Translations under genes and position numbers: made by a program
Shown here: positions 32,452 through 41,900 of the stretch, piece by piece
Layout of the letters: each line of letters opens with the position of its first letter
Numbering within the stretch: position 1 is the first letter of the stretch
The notes under the pieces: generated by a model
What the model was told of the DNA's origin: nothing
What the model saw: only the letters and a program-made list of their open reading frames with translations
Database searches by the model: none
Source: HdN1 sp052035295
Lineage (GTDB): Bacteria; Pseudomonadota; Gammaproteobacteria; Pseudomonadales; Ketobacteraceae
Assembly: GCA_052035295.1 (NCBI GenBank)
Contig: JBPOHS010000032.1
Span: 1 to 64,000, forward strand
Direction: 5' to 3'
DNA: 64,000 bases

Positions 32452-33609
32452 TCATTGTTGCATGGGGCATGAACGGTTAGCCTTCGGATAACCAGGAGTT
32501 ATAAAACGCTCTGATATTCTCGCCCCGGCTTTTCTGAATGGCATCTCCAGCCAGCGATAGTTCAATTCAACGAAAAGCAGAAGAAGAATCGACGCGGTCA
32601 AAAGAAACGGCCAAAAAAATGTCGCATCAAATATTTTTGCACCAGAAATTCTGAACCATATTTCCCGGGTCGCAAAGAAAGCAGGTATGTGTATTAGGTA
32701 GATGCCATAAGACCGTGAGCCTATCCAGGTCAATAATTGACTCATGAATGGAATCGGCATGAATATGTTTTTGTTCCAGGAGGCGATCCACACCAGTGCC
32801 AGCGAGAGGATTGCCAGAAGGGTGTACTTCTGGGAGTTGACAGGCAATTCGATGCTGCAAACGGCTGCCATCATCGCAATGAAAAAAATCAGCAGAAGCG
32901 GGCCCGCTATTTGGGCAAATGTCAAAATGAAATGACTATGTTTCCCAAGCCAGGCTTTGGGAGCGTACATGGCCAGCATTACTCCTAATATCAGCGCCTC
33001 GCTCCGGAACGTGACGCCGTAGAGAATCCGTTCTGTGCAGCTTTGGTAGAAGAGGGCGGCCAGGCCGATGACGATGGCCCAGCGCCGAAATACAATGAAC
33101 ACAATGGGTAACACCAGGTAGAACTGTTCTTCCAGCGACAGGCTCCAGTAGGCAAAGCTTGCGCCATAGGGCTCGCTCATGAACGTTTGAGCAAAGCGCA
33201 CATTGGCAAATTGCAGAATGCCCGCGATAGTGGCATCGATATTTACGCTGACGCTTGAAAATGCATTGGTCTCGTTGAATGCCAGCGATAGTAGCAACAT
33301 GATCGCGAGCCAGAGCCATGCCGAAGGGAGAAGTCGATATGCACGACGCAGCCAGAATCTCTGTGTCACCCTCCACATGGCTGAACGTGTGCCTGCCGAT
33401 TGCAATCTGGGCACCAGATCGCGCGCGATGACATAACCCGAAATCACAAAGAATAGGTCGACGCCATACGATCCCCCCAGCAGGCCATGTATGTCGCGCA
33501 TCAGGGGTGTTTGCCATGTGAAAAGATTACCGAAGGCGTGGTGAGTTACCACCAGCATTACTGCGACAGCCCGCAGAATCTCGATATCATTGATAATGTT
33601 TTTATTCAT
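32452..33609 (-). CDS. Acyltransferase-3 family membrane protein (OafA-like)
   Basis: A 385-residue polytopic membrane O-acyltransferase. The N-terminus 'NDIEILRAVAVMLVVTHHAFGNL' contains the conserved R-hydrophobic-H pattern, and 'GGSYGVDLFFVISGYVIARDL' is the second family signature. About ten hydrophobic helices follow, with 'WSLSLEEQFYLVLPIVFIV' in the middle. Family members O-acetylate lipopolysaccharide, exopolysaccharide or peptidoglycan sugars. The C-terminal SGNH hydrolase domain found in some members is absent. No polysaccharide genes are adjacent; AT-rich flanks suggest an insertion relative to neighbours. Confidence 0.88.
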   Translation of the reverse strand: MNKNIINDIEILRAVAVMLVVTHHAFGNLFTWQTPLMRDIHGLLGGSYGVDLFFVISGYVIARDLVPRLQSAGTRSAMWRVTQRFWLRRAYRLLPSAWLWLAIMLLLSLAFNETNAFSSVSVNIDATIAGILQFANVRFAQTFMSEPYGASFAYWSLSLEEQFYLVLPIVFIVFRRWAIVIGLAALFYQSCTERILYGVTFRSEALILGVMLAMYAPKAWLGKHSHFILTFAQIAGPLLLIFFIAMMAAVCSIELPVNSQKYTLLAILSLALVWIASWNKNIFMPIPFMSQLLTWIGSRSYGIYLIHIPAFFATREIWFRISGAKIFDATFFWPFLLTASILLLLFVELNYRWLEMPFRKAGARISERFITPGYPKANRSCPMQQ

Positions 33610-33671
33610 GGCGCGGCAGTCTTTTTGTTATGGTTGCCTGTGGGCAGCGTATTGCCGTCTCGCGCAGTCTC

Positions 33672-34406
33672 TCACAAATACGTCACAAACTCCTCGATCG
33701 GAAACCGGAAGCGCTGATGATAAACCCCATCCTCGGCGCGTTTCCCCGCGGCGATCACCATGACGACAAAACCATCTTTTGGCAATTTGAGAATTTTACG
33801 TACGCGCCACTCATCAAAGCCCTCCATGGGGCAGGAATCATAGCCGTGCGCGCGTAACGCCAACATCAGGTTCTCGCACGCCAGAGCGGTCGACTTGGCA
33901 GCCCAGACACGCATCTCCGACAAGCTGTACGGTCCGCGCGGTACAGCGCGCGAAATGCCTGCCACAGCCCCGGCAACGCGCTTCGCCAATCCAAACAAAC
34001 CAAACGGCCCCTGGTTGTAATGGACTAACGCCAGCTTGCCATAATAGTCCTTGACCACTTTCGGCACCGTTTCTTCCGGCCACACATCAAGGGTGCGCAA
34101 ACTGTTCTGTTTCCAGGTATCCGTGCGCGCCACCATGGCAATCAGTAACGGCGCGCTTTTGGCGGCATTCTGATTCATGCACGCTTGCGCCAGCTGCTTG
34201 CGGAGGTCAGCAGATTTCACGACATAGAAAGACCACGGCTGCAGATTGCTGCTGTTGGGGGCCAGTGTCGCCAGTTCCATGCAATCCTGTATGATCGCGT
34301 CAGGTATCGGGTCGGGCAGGAAGCGGCGTACGCTGCGACGGCTTTTGACTACCTTGCGAAATTCTTCCACGTTTATGTCGGGTAATGCTTCCTGAAAGCG
34401 GCTCAT
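33672..34406 (-). CDS. Nitroreductase-family FMN oxidoreductase
   Basis: A 244-residue nitroreductase-like flavoprotein. The N-terminal 'VKSRRSVRRFLPDPIPD' and 'ELATLAPNSSNLQPWSFYVV' segments are the FMN phosphate and isoalloxazine contacts of the family, and 'CPMEGFDEWRVRKILKLP' follows the usual C-terminal pattern. The start at 34406 (ATG before 'SRFQEALPDI') is chosen; a longer upstream reading is compositionally unlike the family. Electron acceptor and physiological role are unknown; members reduce nitroaromatics, quinones or flavins. It is divergent from polA across 157 bases. Confidence 0.85.
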   Translation of the reverse strand: MSRFQEALPDINVEEFRKVVKSRRSVRRFLPDPIPDAIIQDCMELATLAPNSSNLQPWSFYVVKSADLRKQLAQACMNQNAAKSAPLLIAMVARTDTWKQNSLRTLDVWPEETVPKVVKDYYGKLALVHYNQGPFGLFGLAKRVAGAVAGISRAVPRGPYSLSEMRVWAAKSTALACENLMLALRAHGYDSCPMEGFDEWRVRKILKLPKDGFVVMVIAAGKRAEDGVYHQRFRFPIEEFVTYL

Positions 34407-34563
34407 CGAGGCTGTCCTGTTTTGGGGTGGCAATGCTGTGGCGGGCAGAGGGGTTGCGCAAAATACTGACAACCCGCCCCCTTTCCGTCAACACCCAAAT
34501 CGCACCGTTTGCTCCCTCAAAGTGCTACGATAGCAGGGCAAACCCAGTCCAGGATCCCTGTCT

Positions 34564-37341
34564 ATGCCCCAGCAACCCCCCGTTGTGCTCGTTGACGGCT
34601 CATCGTACCTCTATCGCGCCTTTCATGCGCTGCCACCACTGACCACATCGAACGGCCAACCCACCGGAGCCATCAAGGGGGTGCTCAGCATGCTGCGCAA
34701 GCTGCTGGCTGATGTCAAACCGACCCACATTGCTGTCGTTTTTGATGCCAAAGGCAAGACGTTTCGCGATGATCTTTATCCGGAGTACAAGGCTCACCGC
34801 CCGCCCATGCCTGATGATTTGCGTGCCCAGGTCGAGCCGTTACTCGAGAGTATCCGCGCTATGGGCTTGCCGTTATTGATCGTCGAAGGGGTAGAGGCCG
34901 ATGACGTTATCGGCACCCTCTGTGCTGAAGCCACTCGCCTGGGCCAGAAAATCCTGGTATCCACGGGCGACAAGGATATGGCACAGCTCGTCAATGATCA
35001 TGTGACATTGATCAACACCATGACCGACACCCTCATGGATCGCAATGGCGTCATTGAAAAATTCGGCTTGCCACCAGAACGCATCGTGGACTATCTGACC
35101 CTTGTCGGTGACAGCGTTGACAATATTCCGGGCGTACCCAAATGTGGTCCGAAAACGGCTGTCAAATGGTTGGGGGATTACGGCTCTTTGGACAATCTGG
35201 TCGAGCATGCTACCGATATTGGCGGGAAAATCGGGGAGAACCTGCGCGCCAGTCTCGACAAAATTCCGCTGTCGCGTCAGTTGGCCACCATCAAGTGTGA
35301 TGTGCCGCTTGATTTGGGCGTTATGGACCTGATGACCCGAGCGGTGGATTCGGAAAAACTCACTGAACTATACAAGACCTTTGAATTCAAGAGCTGGTTG
35401 TCTGAAGTGTTGCAAAGTGGCAGCGACCGCCTGGACACCGGCAAGCAAGGGGGTGACATTTCCTCTGCTCCGGTAGCTCACGAGCAGGGGGCATCGGCCT
35501 CGCCATCGCAAGCAGGATTTTCCTTCGAGGAAAAAGCCAGCTACCACACCATCACGACGGAAGCCGAGCTGCAACAGTGGATCGAGCGCCTGTCGAGCTG
35601 TGACAGTTTTGCCTTCGATACCGAAACCACCAGCCTGGATTACATGCAGGCTGAGATCGTTGGTGTCTCCTTCGCTATTCACGCCGGGGAAGCGGCCTAT
35701 GTGCCGTTGGCGCACGATTACATTGGTGCACCCGATCAGCTGTCGAGACAGCATGTGCTTGATGTGCTCAAGCCACTGCTTGAAGCCGAGAAGCCCCAAA
35801 AAATTGGCCAGAACCTCAAGTATGATATGAGTGTGCTGGCCAATTACGACATTACCCTGCGTGGCGTTGCCTTCGACACCATGCTCGAATCCTATGTGCT
35901 CGATGCAGTGGGCACCCGCCATGATATGGATAGCCTGGCGCTGAAATACCTTGGCTACAAAACCGTGAGCTTCGAAGAGGTCGCCGGCAAGGGCGCCAAG
36001 CAGCTCACCTTCAATCAGGTTCCTGTTCAACAGGCATCATTCTATGCGGCGGAAGATGCCGATATAACACTGAAGCTGCACGGCGCGCTGTGGCCCCAGC
36101 TACAGAAAGCACCTGCCTTGGTGAATGTCTTCAATACCATTGAAATACCGCTGGTGGGTGTGCTTTCCCGTATCGAACGTACTGGCGCATTGATTGATAC
36201 CCGCAAGCTTCACGAACAGAGCAAAGCGTTGGGTGAGCGCATGCAGGCGCTGGAATTGCAGGCGCACGAACTCGCTGGCCAGCCTTTCAACCTGGGTTCT
36301 CCCAAACAACTGGGTGAAATTTTTTACGACAAGCTCAAATTGCCGGTCCTCAAGAAGACACCCAAAGGGGCGCCATCCACTGATGAAGAAGTGTTGCAAG
36401 AGCTTGCCCTTGACTACGAATTGCCGAAAGTCCTGCTGGAATATCGCGGCTGTAGCAAACTGAAATCCACCTACACCGATAAATTGCCAGAGTTGGTTAA
36501 TCCGCGCACCGGGCGTATCCATACCTCTTATCATCAGGCGGTAGCTGCAACGGGACGACTGTCGTCATCCGATCCCAATTTGCAGAACATTCCCATTCGT
36601 AACGAGGAAGGTCGGCGCATTCGCCAGGCCTTTATCGCGGCGTCTGGTTACAAGATGGTGGCAGCCGATTACTCGCAAATCGAATTGCGCATCATGGCGC
36701 ATTTGTCCGATGATCCAAGTTTGGTACAGGCTTTTACTCAAGGTCTGGACATACACCGTGCGACAGCCGCGGAGGTCATGGGTGTTGCCCTGGAAGATGT
36801 CACCTCCGAACAACGTCGCGCTGCCAAAGCGGTCAATTTCGGTCTCATCTATGGCATGTCTGCGTTTGGTCTTGCCCGACAACTCGGCATTCCGCGTGGA
36901 GAAGCGCAAGCTTATATCGACCGTTATTTCAGTCGCTATCCTGGCGTGCACCGCTACATGGAATCGATCCGGGCGCAGGCGCACGATCAGGGCTACGTGG
37001 AAACCCTGTTTGGTCGACGCCTGTATCTGCCGGAAATTCGCACTGCCAACAAAATGCGACGGCAGGCGGCAGAGCGCACTGCAATCAACGCCCCCATGCA
37101 AGGAACGGCAGCGGATATCATCAAGCGCGCGATGATCGATATCGATCATTGGCTGCATGCGGAAAGCATCAACGCCCGCATGATCATGCAGGTTCACGAT
37201 GAACTGGTGTTCGAAGTGGCCGAGGGTGAGGTCGAGCAGGTCACTGCTCAAATCCGCCAGCGTATGGCGGCAGCCGCTACACTGAAGGTGCCGTTGATCG
37301 TGGATACAGGCATCGGCATTAACTGGGATGAGGCTCATTGA
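34564..37341 (+). CDS. polA: DNA polymerase I
   Basis: A full-length 925-residue family A polymerase for Okazaki fragment processing and repair synthesis. The 5'-3' nuclease domain (about 1-290) begins 'VLVDGSSYLYRAFHALPP' and contains the helical arch and 'GDSVDNIPGVPK'. The 3'-5' proofreading domain (about 325-515) keeps the catalytic 'FDTETTSLDY'. The polymerase domain (about 545-925) has motif A 'AADYSQIELRIMAHL', motif B 'RAAKAVNFGLIYGMS' and motif C 'MQVHDELVFEV'. The start ATG lies in 'CTATGCCCCAG' context with no strong Shine-Dalgarno. The following SRPBCC gene starts two bases after the stop. Confidence 0.97.
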   Translation: MPQQPPVVLVDGSSYLYRAFHALPPLTTSNGQPTGAIKGVLSMLRKLLADVKPTHIAVVFDAKGKTFRDDLYPEYKAHRPPMPDDLRAQVEPLLESIRAMGLPLLIVEGVEADDVIGTLCAEATRLGQKILVSTGDKDMAQLVNDHVTLINTMTDTLMDRNGVIEKFGLPPERIVDYLTLVGDSVDNIPGVPKCGPKTAVKWLGDYGSLDNLVEHATDIGGKIGENLRASLDKIPLSRQLATIKCDVPLDLGVMDLMTRAVDSEKLTELYKTFEFKSWLSEVLQSGSDRLDTGKQGGDISSAPVAHEQGASASPSQAGFSFEEKASYHTITTEAELQQWIERLSSCDSFAFDTETTSLDYMQAEIVGVSFAIHAGEAAYVPLAHDYIGAPDQLSRQHVLDVLKPLLEAEKPQKIGQNLKYDMSVLANYDITLRGVAFDTMLESYVLDAVGTRHDMDSLALKYLGYKTVSFEEVAGKGAKQLTFNQVPVQQASFYAAEDADITLKLHGALWPQLQKAPALVNVFNTIEIPLVGVLSRIERTGALIDTRKLHEQSKALGERMQALELQAHELAGQPFNLGSPKQLGEIFYDKLKLPVLKKTPKGAPSTDEEVLQELALDYELPKVLLEYRGCSKLKSTYTDKLPELVNPRTGRIHTSYHQAVAATGRLSSSDPNLQNIPIRNEEGRRIRQAFIAASGYKMVAADYSQIELRIMAHLSDDPSLVQAFTQGLDIHRATAAEVMGVALEDVTSEQRRAAKAVNFGLIYGMSAFGLARQLGIPRGEAQAYIDRYFSRYPGVHRYMESIRAQAHDQGYVETLFGRRLYLPEIRTANKMRRQAAERTAINAPMQGTAADIIKRAMIDIDHWLHAESINARMIMQVHDELVFEVAEGEVEQVTAQIRQRMAAAATLKVPLIVDTGIGINWDEAH

Positions 37342-37343
37342 GA

Positions 37344-38033
37344 ATGACATTCATGATTCGTGTTGGCTTGGCGTTGGGCTTGTCTGCATTGACCGTGTCG
37401 TCATGGGCGGCAGAGTGGCGAATCGAAGATTGCCAGATCGATGCCAAGGAATTGCTCAGCGAAGAAGTGCAAACGTGTGAAAAAACGTTTTCCGTCAAGG
37501 GTGAAGGCGAGAAGAAGGGCGTGATGGGCGTCCTGTTGATCAACGCGCCTTACAACACGGTATGGAAAGTCATTTCCGACTGGGAAGCGCAATCCAGGTT
37601 TGTGCCCGGGCTGGAATATTTCAAGGTTCGCCATCGCTTCCCCGGGGGCGATGAGGGCTCTTGGCACTCGCTCGTGGAAGGCAAACTGGATATCCCTTTT
37701 GTGGCGTTTCGCTATACCCTCGACGCCCGTTTCGACAAACGCATTGGTAAAATGAGCTGGCAAATGCTGAGTGCCGACGATATCAAGCGTTACCAGTCCG
37801 AGAAGATTCCTGTGCAGCTTTCCGACGAGGACCGCCTCAAGAACGTGGAAGGGTTTGGTCAGATTGTTGCTCATGATGACAAGCACACGGTCTACTATTA
37901 TGCCCCGGTGGTTGAAACCACCATTCCAGTGCCTGACTTCATTCAGTCAGCCATTATGTCGGTGTCGCTGAACGATTATTTGCAGGCCATCAAGGAAACA
38001 TCCGAGAAGCGTGCCAAGCGCTCAGGTGCATAG
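37344..38033 (+). CDS. Exported SRPBCC/START-like protein
   Basis: A 229-residue protein with an N-terminal signal peptide ending near 'VSSWAAEW' and a SRPBCC/polyketide-cyclase-like domain ('GVMGVLLINAPYNTVWKVISDW', and a final long helix 'SAIMSVSLNDYLQAIKETSEK'). These folds bind hydrophobic ligands; no enzymatic motif is evident. The ATG at 37344 is two bases after the polA stop; ATG at 37353 is also possible and an in-frame TTG overlaps the polA stop. It is probably co-transcribed with polA. Periplasmic lipid handling is possible; the true role is unknown. Confidence 0.72.
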   Translation: MTFMIRVGLALGLSALTVSSWAAEWRIEDCQIDAKELLSEEVQTCEKTFSVKGEGEKKGVMGVLLINAPYNTVWKVISDWEAQSRFVPGLEYFKVRHRFPGGDEGSWHSLVEGKLDIPFVAFRYTLDARFDKRIGKMSWQMLSADDIKRYQSEKIPVQLSDEDRLKNVEGFGQIVAHDDKHTVYYYAPVVETTIPVPDFIQSAIMSVSLNDYLQAIKETSEKRAKRSGA

Positions 38034-38096
38034 CGGTTAAAAGCCGCGCACTTTTCGGGCAGCGTCTATACTGAAAATGAAGGCACATCTGCTTGC

Positions 38097-41036
38097 TTGG
38101 CAGGCGAATTGGCAGGTCATTCAGTATTGAGCAAAGTACACGGGTATTCACGTATCGGGGGCAAACGACATGCGCATGGCGCGTGGGCGCCTCTTGTTGT
38201 GTTTTTTTGCCTGTGGTTTCAAGCCCCTGCAATTGCTGCCGACGTCTGGGTCAAAAATGGAATCGCAGACCTGCGCCACCAGGATCTGTCCTCCCGAACC
38301 ATCGAGTTGAGCGGAGACTGGCTGTTTTACTGGAATCGTGTGTTGACGTCGCCGGATCTGGCGGATCCGGCTATTGCTCCCGATTCCGTGATGCCCGTTC
38401 CTGGCTTCTGGAATTCGCCTTTCGTCAACGCCTTTCCAACGCAAGGGGTCGCTACCTACCGCGTGACCTTGTTGCTTCCCAAGACTCGCCCTGAGCAATT
38501 GGGTTTCAAGATCAATGCCATCAATTACGCCTACCGTTTTTACGTGGATGACCGTCTTGTCGGACAGGGTGGCCGGTTCCCGGAGGATCCTGCCGGCTTT
38601 GATGCCTCTTCCAGACCCGCCTTGCTGAGTTTCACGCCTGCCGGGGAACGCGTCGAAGTGCTGGTGCAGGTGGGCAATGACAATCTGATCCAGCCCGGAC
38701 TGTGGGCACCGGTTCATTTCGGCAGCATGGATCGCTTGGTCGACCTGCGACTGCGCCAGATGAGTGTTGAGTTGGTGATTTTCGGCGGCATGCTGGTGAT
38801 GGCCATCTACCACGTCGGTCTGGTTTTTACCCGCAAGCGTTCCCGTGAAATTCTTTATTTCGCAATGCTGACCTTCAGCGTCGCACTGATCACGGTGTCT
38901 TCTGGCGAGTTCTTTATTTTTCAGGTATTTCCGCAAGCGGACTGGACCGATGGTTATCGGCTGTTCCATGTGGGATGGTACAGCGGCGTATGTTGGCTCT
39001 ATCTGTTCGTGGCCACCATGTATCCGGATTGTTCGCGAGGCTGGATGCGAGCGACTGCGGCCGCTATTGCCACAGTGAGCATTGCGGCGCTATTCGTGTT
39101 GGCGCCCGAGAGTTATCTGAAATTGCAGGATTTTTACAATGTTTACACCGTGCTGGTGGCCTTGCTGGTCTGGCGGGTGTTATTCATGGCGGTGCGTCGC
39201 AAACATGAAGGGGCATTGATGTTCTTTGCCGGCTTCACCATTTTTGCCTATGGCATCATCAGCGACATTTCTCATGCTTATGGAGTGGCAGATAACACGT
39301 TTCTCGTGCCAGTGTGCTTTGTCATTTTCCTGACCGTGCAGGCTCTCGTTCTTGCCCGGCAATATGCGCGAACTTTCCAGCATGTCGAAGACCTGCAGGA
39401 GGAATTGCAGAAAAAAGCCCATGAGCTGGAAGCCCGCGTCAAATTCCGCACCTCTGAACTCGAAGCCGCCACCTCGTTGGCCAAGCGAGCCTCGCGCGCC
39501 AAATCGGATTTTCTGGCGACCATGAGTCACGAGATTCGTACGCCCATGAACGGCATGATCGGCATGCTCGAGCTGTTGCGCGACGCGCCCTTGCCGGCTG
39601 CCGAAAAACATTATTTGCGAACCCTGGATTTTTCAACGCGTGCCCTGAACGGCATCATCAATGACATCCTGGATTTTTCCAAGATTGAAGCTGGCCAGTT
39701 GCAAATCGAGGAGCAGGATTTTTCCCTCCAGGAATTGATCGAGGAATGTGCATCGATGTTCGGTGCGCGTAGCGTCGAGCTGGGAACGACTTTCAATATT
39801 TCGGTGTTGCCTGCGTTGCCGGAACGCATCGTGTCGGATCCTACCCGCGTGCGCCAGATATTGCTCAATTTGCTGAGTAATGCTTTCAAATTCACCACCC
39901 GGGGCGAGGTCAGTCTGTGCGTGAGCGTGTCCGGCGAAAACGGCGCCGGGGTAATCAAGTTTGAAGTGACGGACACAGGCATAGGCATCGCCGAAGACAA
40001 ACAGCAAGTCATCTTCCGTTCCTTTGAACAGCTGGATGCCGGTACGACACGGCGTTATGGGGGCACCGGGTTGGGGCTGGCTATCTCGAAGAAGCTGGTG
40101 GAAATGTTGGGGGGTGACATCGGTTTCCACAGCGAACCAGGGCGGGGATCGAGCTTCTGGTTCACCATCCGCGCCAAGGTGGCAGCGCCGCCGCAGTCCT
40201 ATTTATGGCTGAGGGAACAGCGCGACCGCTTGCGGGTCATCATTGCCGACAGTCACCCGTTCCGCGCCGCGGCATTGATCCAGCAGTATCTGGCCCTCAA
40301 TATTCCCGTTACCCACTGTGCCCGCAAGATTTCACTGGAAAGGGCCCTGCAGAAGGAGGCTGAGCGCCATGTCATCGTGATCGATGACGAGTTCGACGGT
40401 GATGGGCTGGCGTGGTTATCCTGGCGTCGTGCCCAGCTTCCACTCAATACCTTGATCATTGCGACGGTAGGATTTGGCCAGAGCATGCGTCTGCACGCAG
40501 ATGCCAGCCTGCACCAGATCCAGCTGATTGAAAAACCCTACGTGCCCAGTAAAACAGTGGATATGGTCATGCAGTGGTTGGAGTCGCCCTTGAAGCAGGC
40601 AACAAAAGCGGTACCTGCCAAGCTGATAGGGAGCCAGATGTTGCGGCCCCTGCGAATTGCGGTGGCGGAAGACAACCCGGTCAATCGCAAAGTGATCGAA
40701 GGCTTGCTCAAGAAAATCGGCCAGCGTGATGTGGCCTTTTTCGAGAATGGCAAGGAACTGATCACGCATGTGGAAGACGGCAAACACAACTTCGACCTGG
40801 TGCTCATGGATATCGACATGCCGGTCATGGACGGTTACGAGGCCACGGTGAAGCTCCGGGAAATGGAACGTCATGGGCAAATCACCTCACCCATCATTAT
40901 CGGGGTCAGTGCCAAGGTGCTTGACGAGCATGAGCAGTTGGCCCGTCAGCTTGGTATGAACGACTACCTCCGCAAGCCGGTTCGGCTCGATGAAATCATC
41001 TCTGCGCTGGAACGCCAGCAGGCACTTTGCGCCTGA
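38097..41036 (+). CDS. 7TMR-DISM hybrid sensor histidine kinase
   Basis: A hybrid kinase of up to 979 residues. A signal-anchor near residues 28-48 is followed by a periplasmic jelly-roll-like domain ('IELSGDWLFYWNRVLT', about 65-215, DISM type, probably carbohydrate-binding by family), seven transmembrane helices (about 225-420), a coiled coil, HisKA with His in 'MSHEIRTPMNGM' (about 482), HATPase with 'DTGIGIA' and 'GTGLGLAI', a degenerate receiver-like domain, and a C-terminal receiver with Asp in 'LVLMDIDMPVMDGY' (about 903). No ATG lies upstream of the signal anchor in this frame: TTG at 38097 or 38127 must be used, so the start is uncertain. It separates polA from the small RNA and engB, normally close together. 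Confidence 0.87.
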   Translation: MAGELAGHSVLSKVHGYSRIGGKRHAHGAWAPLVVFFCLWFQAPAIAADVWVKNGIADLRHQDLSSRTIELSGDWLFYWNRVLTSPDLADPAIAPDSVMPVPGFWNSPFVNAFPTQGVATYRVTLLLPKTRPEQLGFKINAINYAYRFYVDDRLVGQGGRFPEDPAGFDASSRPALLSFTPAGERVEVLVQVGNDNLIQPGLWAPVHFGSMDRLVDLRLRQMSVELVIFGGMLVMAIYHVGLVFTRKRSREILYFAMLTFSVALITVSSGEFFIFQVFPQADWTDGYRLFHVGWYSGVCWLYLFVATMYPDCSRGWMRATAAAIATVSIAALFVLAPESYLKLQDFYNVYTVLVALLVWRVLFMAVRRKHEGALMFFAGFTIFAYGIISDISHAYGVADNTFLVPVCFVIFLTVQALVLARQYARTFQHVEDLQEELQKKAHELEARVKFRTSELEAATSLAKRASRAKSDFLATMSHEIRTPMNGMIGMLELLRDAPLPAAEKHYLRTLDFSTRALNGIINDILDFSKIEAGQLQIEEQDFSLQELIEECASMFGARSVELGTTFNISVLPALPERIVSDPTRVRQILLNLLSNAFKFTTRGEVSLCVSVSGENGAGVIKFEVTDTGIGIAEDKQQVIFRSFEQLDAGTTRRYGGTGLGLAISKKLVEMLGGDIGFHSEPGRGSSFWFTIRAKVAAPPQSYLWLREQRDRLRVIIADSHPFRAAALIQQYLALNIPVTHCARKISLERALQKEAERHVIVIDDEFDGDGLAWLSWRRAQLPLNTLIIATVGFGQSMRLHADASLHQIQLIEKPYVPSKTVDMVMQWLESPLKQATKAVPAKLIGSQMLRPLRIAVAEDNPVNRKVIEGLLKKIGQRDVAFFENGKELITHVEDGKHNFDLVLMDIDMPVMDGYEATVKLREMERHGQITSPIIIGVSAKVLDEHEQLARQLGMNDYLRKPVRLDEIISALERQQALCA

Positions 41037-41059
41037 TCCAATAAAAATTTGTCAGGCCC

Positions 41060-41088
41060 GGAAACTTTCTGTCATGGCCTGCGTCTGA
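41060..41088 (+). promoter_or_regulatory. Sigma-E/AlgU-like promoter of the small RNA
   Basis: GAAACTT at 41061-41067 (six of seven matches to GGAACTT), a 16-base spacer, and TCTGA at 41084-41088 match the extracytoplasmic sigma-E/AlgU consensus. The predicted transcription start is about 41094-41096, which gives a ~133-base transcript up to the terminator. ErsA of Pseudomonas aeruginosa is known to be driven by this sigma factor. Confidence 0.65.
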
Positions 41089-41094
41089 TTAAGT

Positions 41095-41227
41095 GCAAGC
41101 AAGCAGAACTTTCATGGCAAGTGATCCCCAAACCGCCGAAAACTCCTAGTCGGCGAGCTCCTCCGGCTTTTCCCCAAGAGCCGGAAATATTGCCGGTAGC
41201 TTACCCCAAGGCTACCGGCTTTTTTTT
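41095..41227 (+). ncRNA. ErsA / Spot 42-position small RNA candidate
   Basis: A predicted ~133-nt small RNA upstream of engB, the place where spf (Spot 42) lies in E. coli and ersA in Pseudomonas. Three stem-loops are visible: CGCCG/CGGCG (41134-41155) with a loop containing CTCCT; CCGGCT/AGCCGG (41163-41184); and the terminator GCCGGTAGC/GCTACCGGC (41192-41219). The last two loops are near-identical (TTTCCCCAAG and TTACCCCAAG) and a third CCCCAA lies in the unpaired 5' part (41126-41131), so the RNA presents several C-rich seeds able to pair with Shine-Dalgarno regions. Length, promoter type and position agree with ErsA as I recall it; sequence homology is untested. Confidence 0.7.
41192..41227 (+). 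terminator. Rho-independent terminator of the small RNA
   Basis: Perfect 9-bp stem GCCGGTAGC / GCTACCGGC with loop TTACCCCAAG, immediately followed by eight T (41220-41227). It also lies at the 3' end of engB on the other strand. Confidence 0.9.
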
Positions 41228-41234
41228 GTGCGTT

Positions 41235-41900
41235 TCATCCCTCAAACGGCGCGTTATCCCCGGTGTCACGGGCAAGGTCTGTGCTCGCGTCTGCCATTCC
41301 CAGCCACCGCGCCAACGTCAATTGCACGTCCTCAACGCCCAGGCTCTTGGGTGCCGAAAACAGTTGTACGCTGACCCCCGGGTATTGTTTGATCGCCCGT
41401 CTTACCTCGGCGAGGCTCTTGGCGCTCTGGTTGCGGGTGAGCTTGTCCGCCTTGGTCAGCAGAATGTGCAGCGGGAAATCATAGGCGGCAGCCCACTCCA
41501 GCATCATCTGGTCGAATTCCTTGAGCGGATGGCGTACATCCATGATCAGGACGACGCCGACCAGACTTTCGCGCTTTTCGAGGTATTCGGTCAGATGCTT
41601 TTGCCAGTCGATCTTGAGCGCATCCGGCACTTCGGCGTAGCCGTAACCCGGCAGATCGACCAATCTGGCCTCCGGGCTGACGCTGAAAAAGTTGAGCAGC
41701 TGGGTGCGACCAGGGGTCTTGCTGGTGCGAGCCAGCTTGCCTTGTTGGGTGATGCGATTGATGGCACTCGACTTGCCGGCATTGGAACGGCCAGCGAAGG
41801 CCACCTCGCGACCGGTGTCCGGCGGGCATTGAACCAGCTTTGCTGCACTGGTCAGAAAAGCGGCATGGCGAAAAAGGCGATCGAGTTCGCGGGCGTCCAT
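41235..41900 (-). CDS. engB: Ribosome biogenesis GTPase EngB (YihA/YsxC)
   Basis: A 221-residue TrmE-Era-EngA-EngB GTPase required for late assembly of the large ribosomal subunit. G1 is 'AGRSNAGKSS' (about residue 36), G2 region 'KTPGRTQLLNFF', G3 'DLPGYGYAEVP' (about 81), G4 'LLTKADKL' (about 147) and G5 'FSAPK' (about 182). The length is slightly above the usual ~200 because of a C-terminal tail. It converges with the small RNA, its stop codon lying just beyond the RNA's T-tract. Confidence 0.95.
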   Translation of the reverse strand: MDARELDRLFRHAAFLTSAAKLVQCPPDTGREVAFAGRSNAGKSSAINRITQQGKLARTSKTPGRTQLLNFFSVSPEARLVDLPGYGYAEVPDALKIDWQKHLTEYLEKRESLVGVVLIMDVRHPLKEFDQMMLEWAAAYDFPLHILLTKADKLTRNQSAKSLAEVRRAIKQYPGVSVQLFSAPKSLGVEDVQLTLARWLGMADASTDLARDTGDNAPFEG

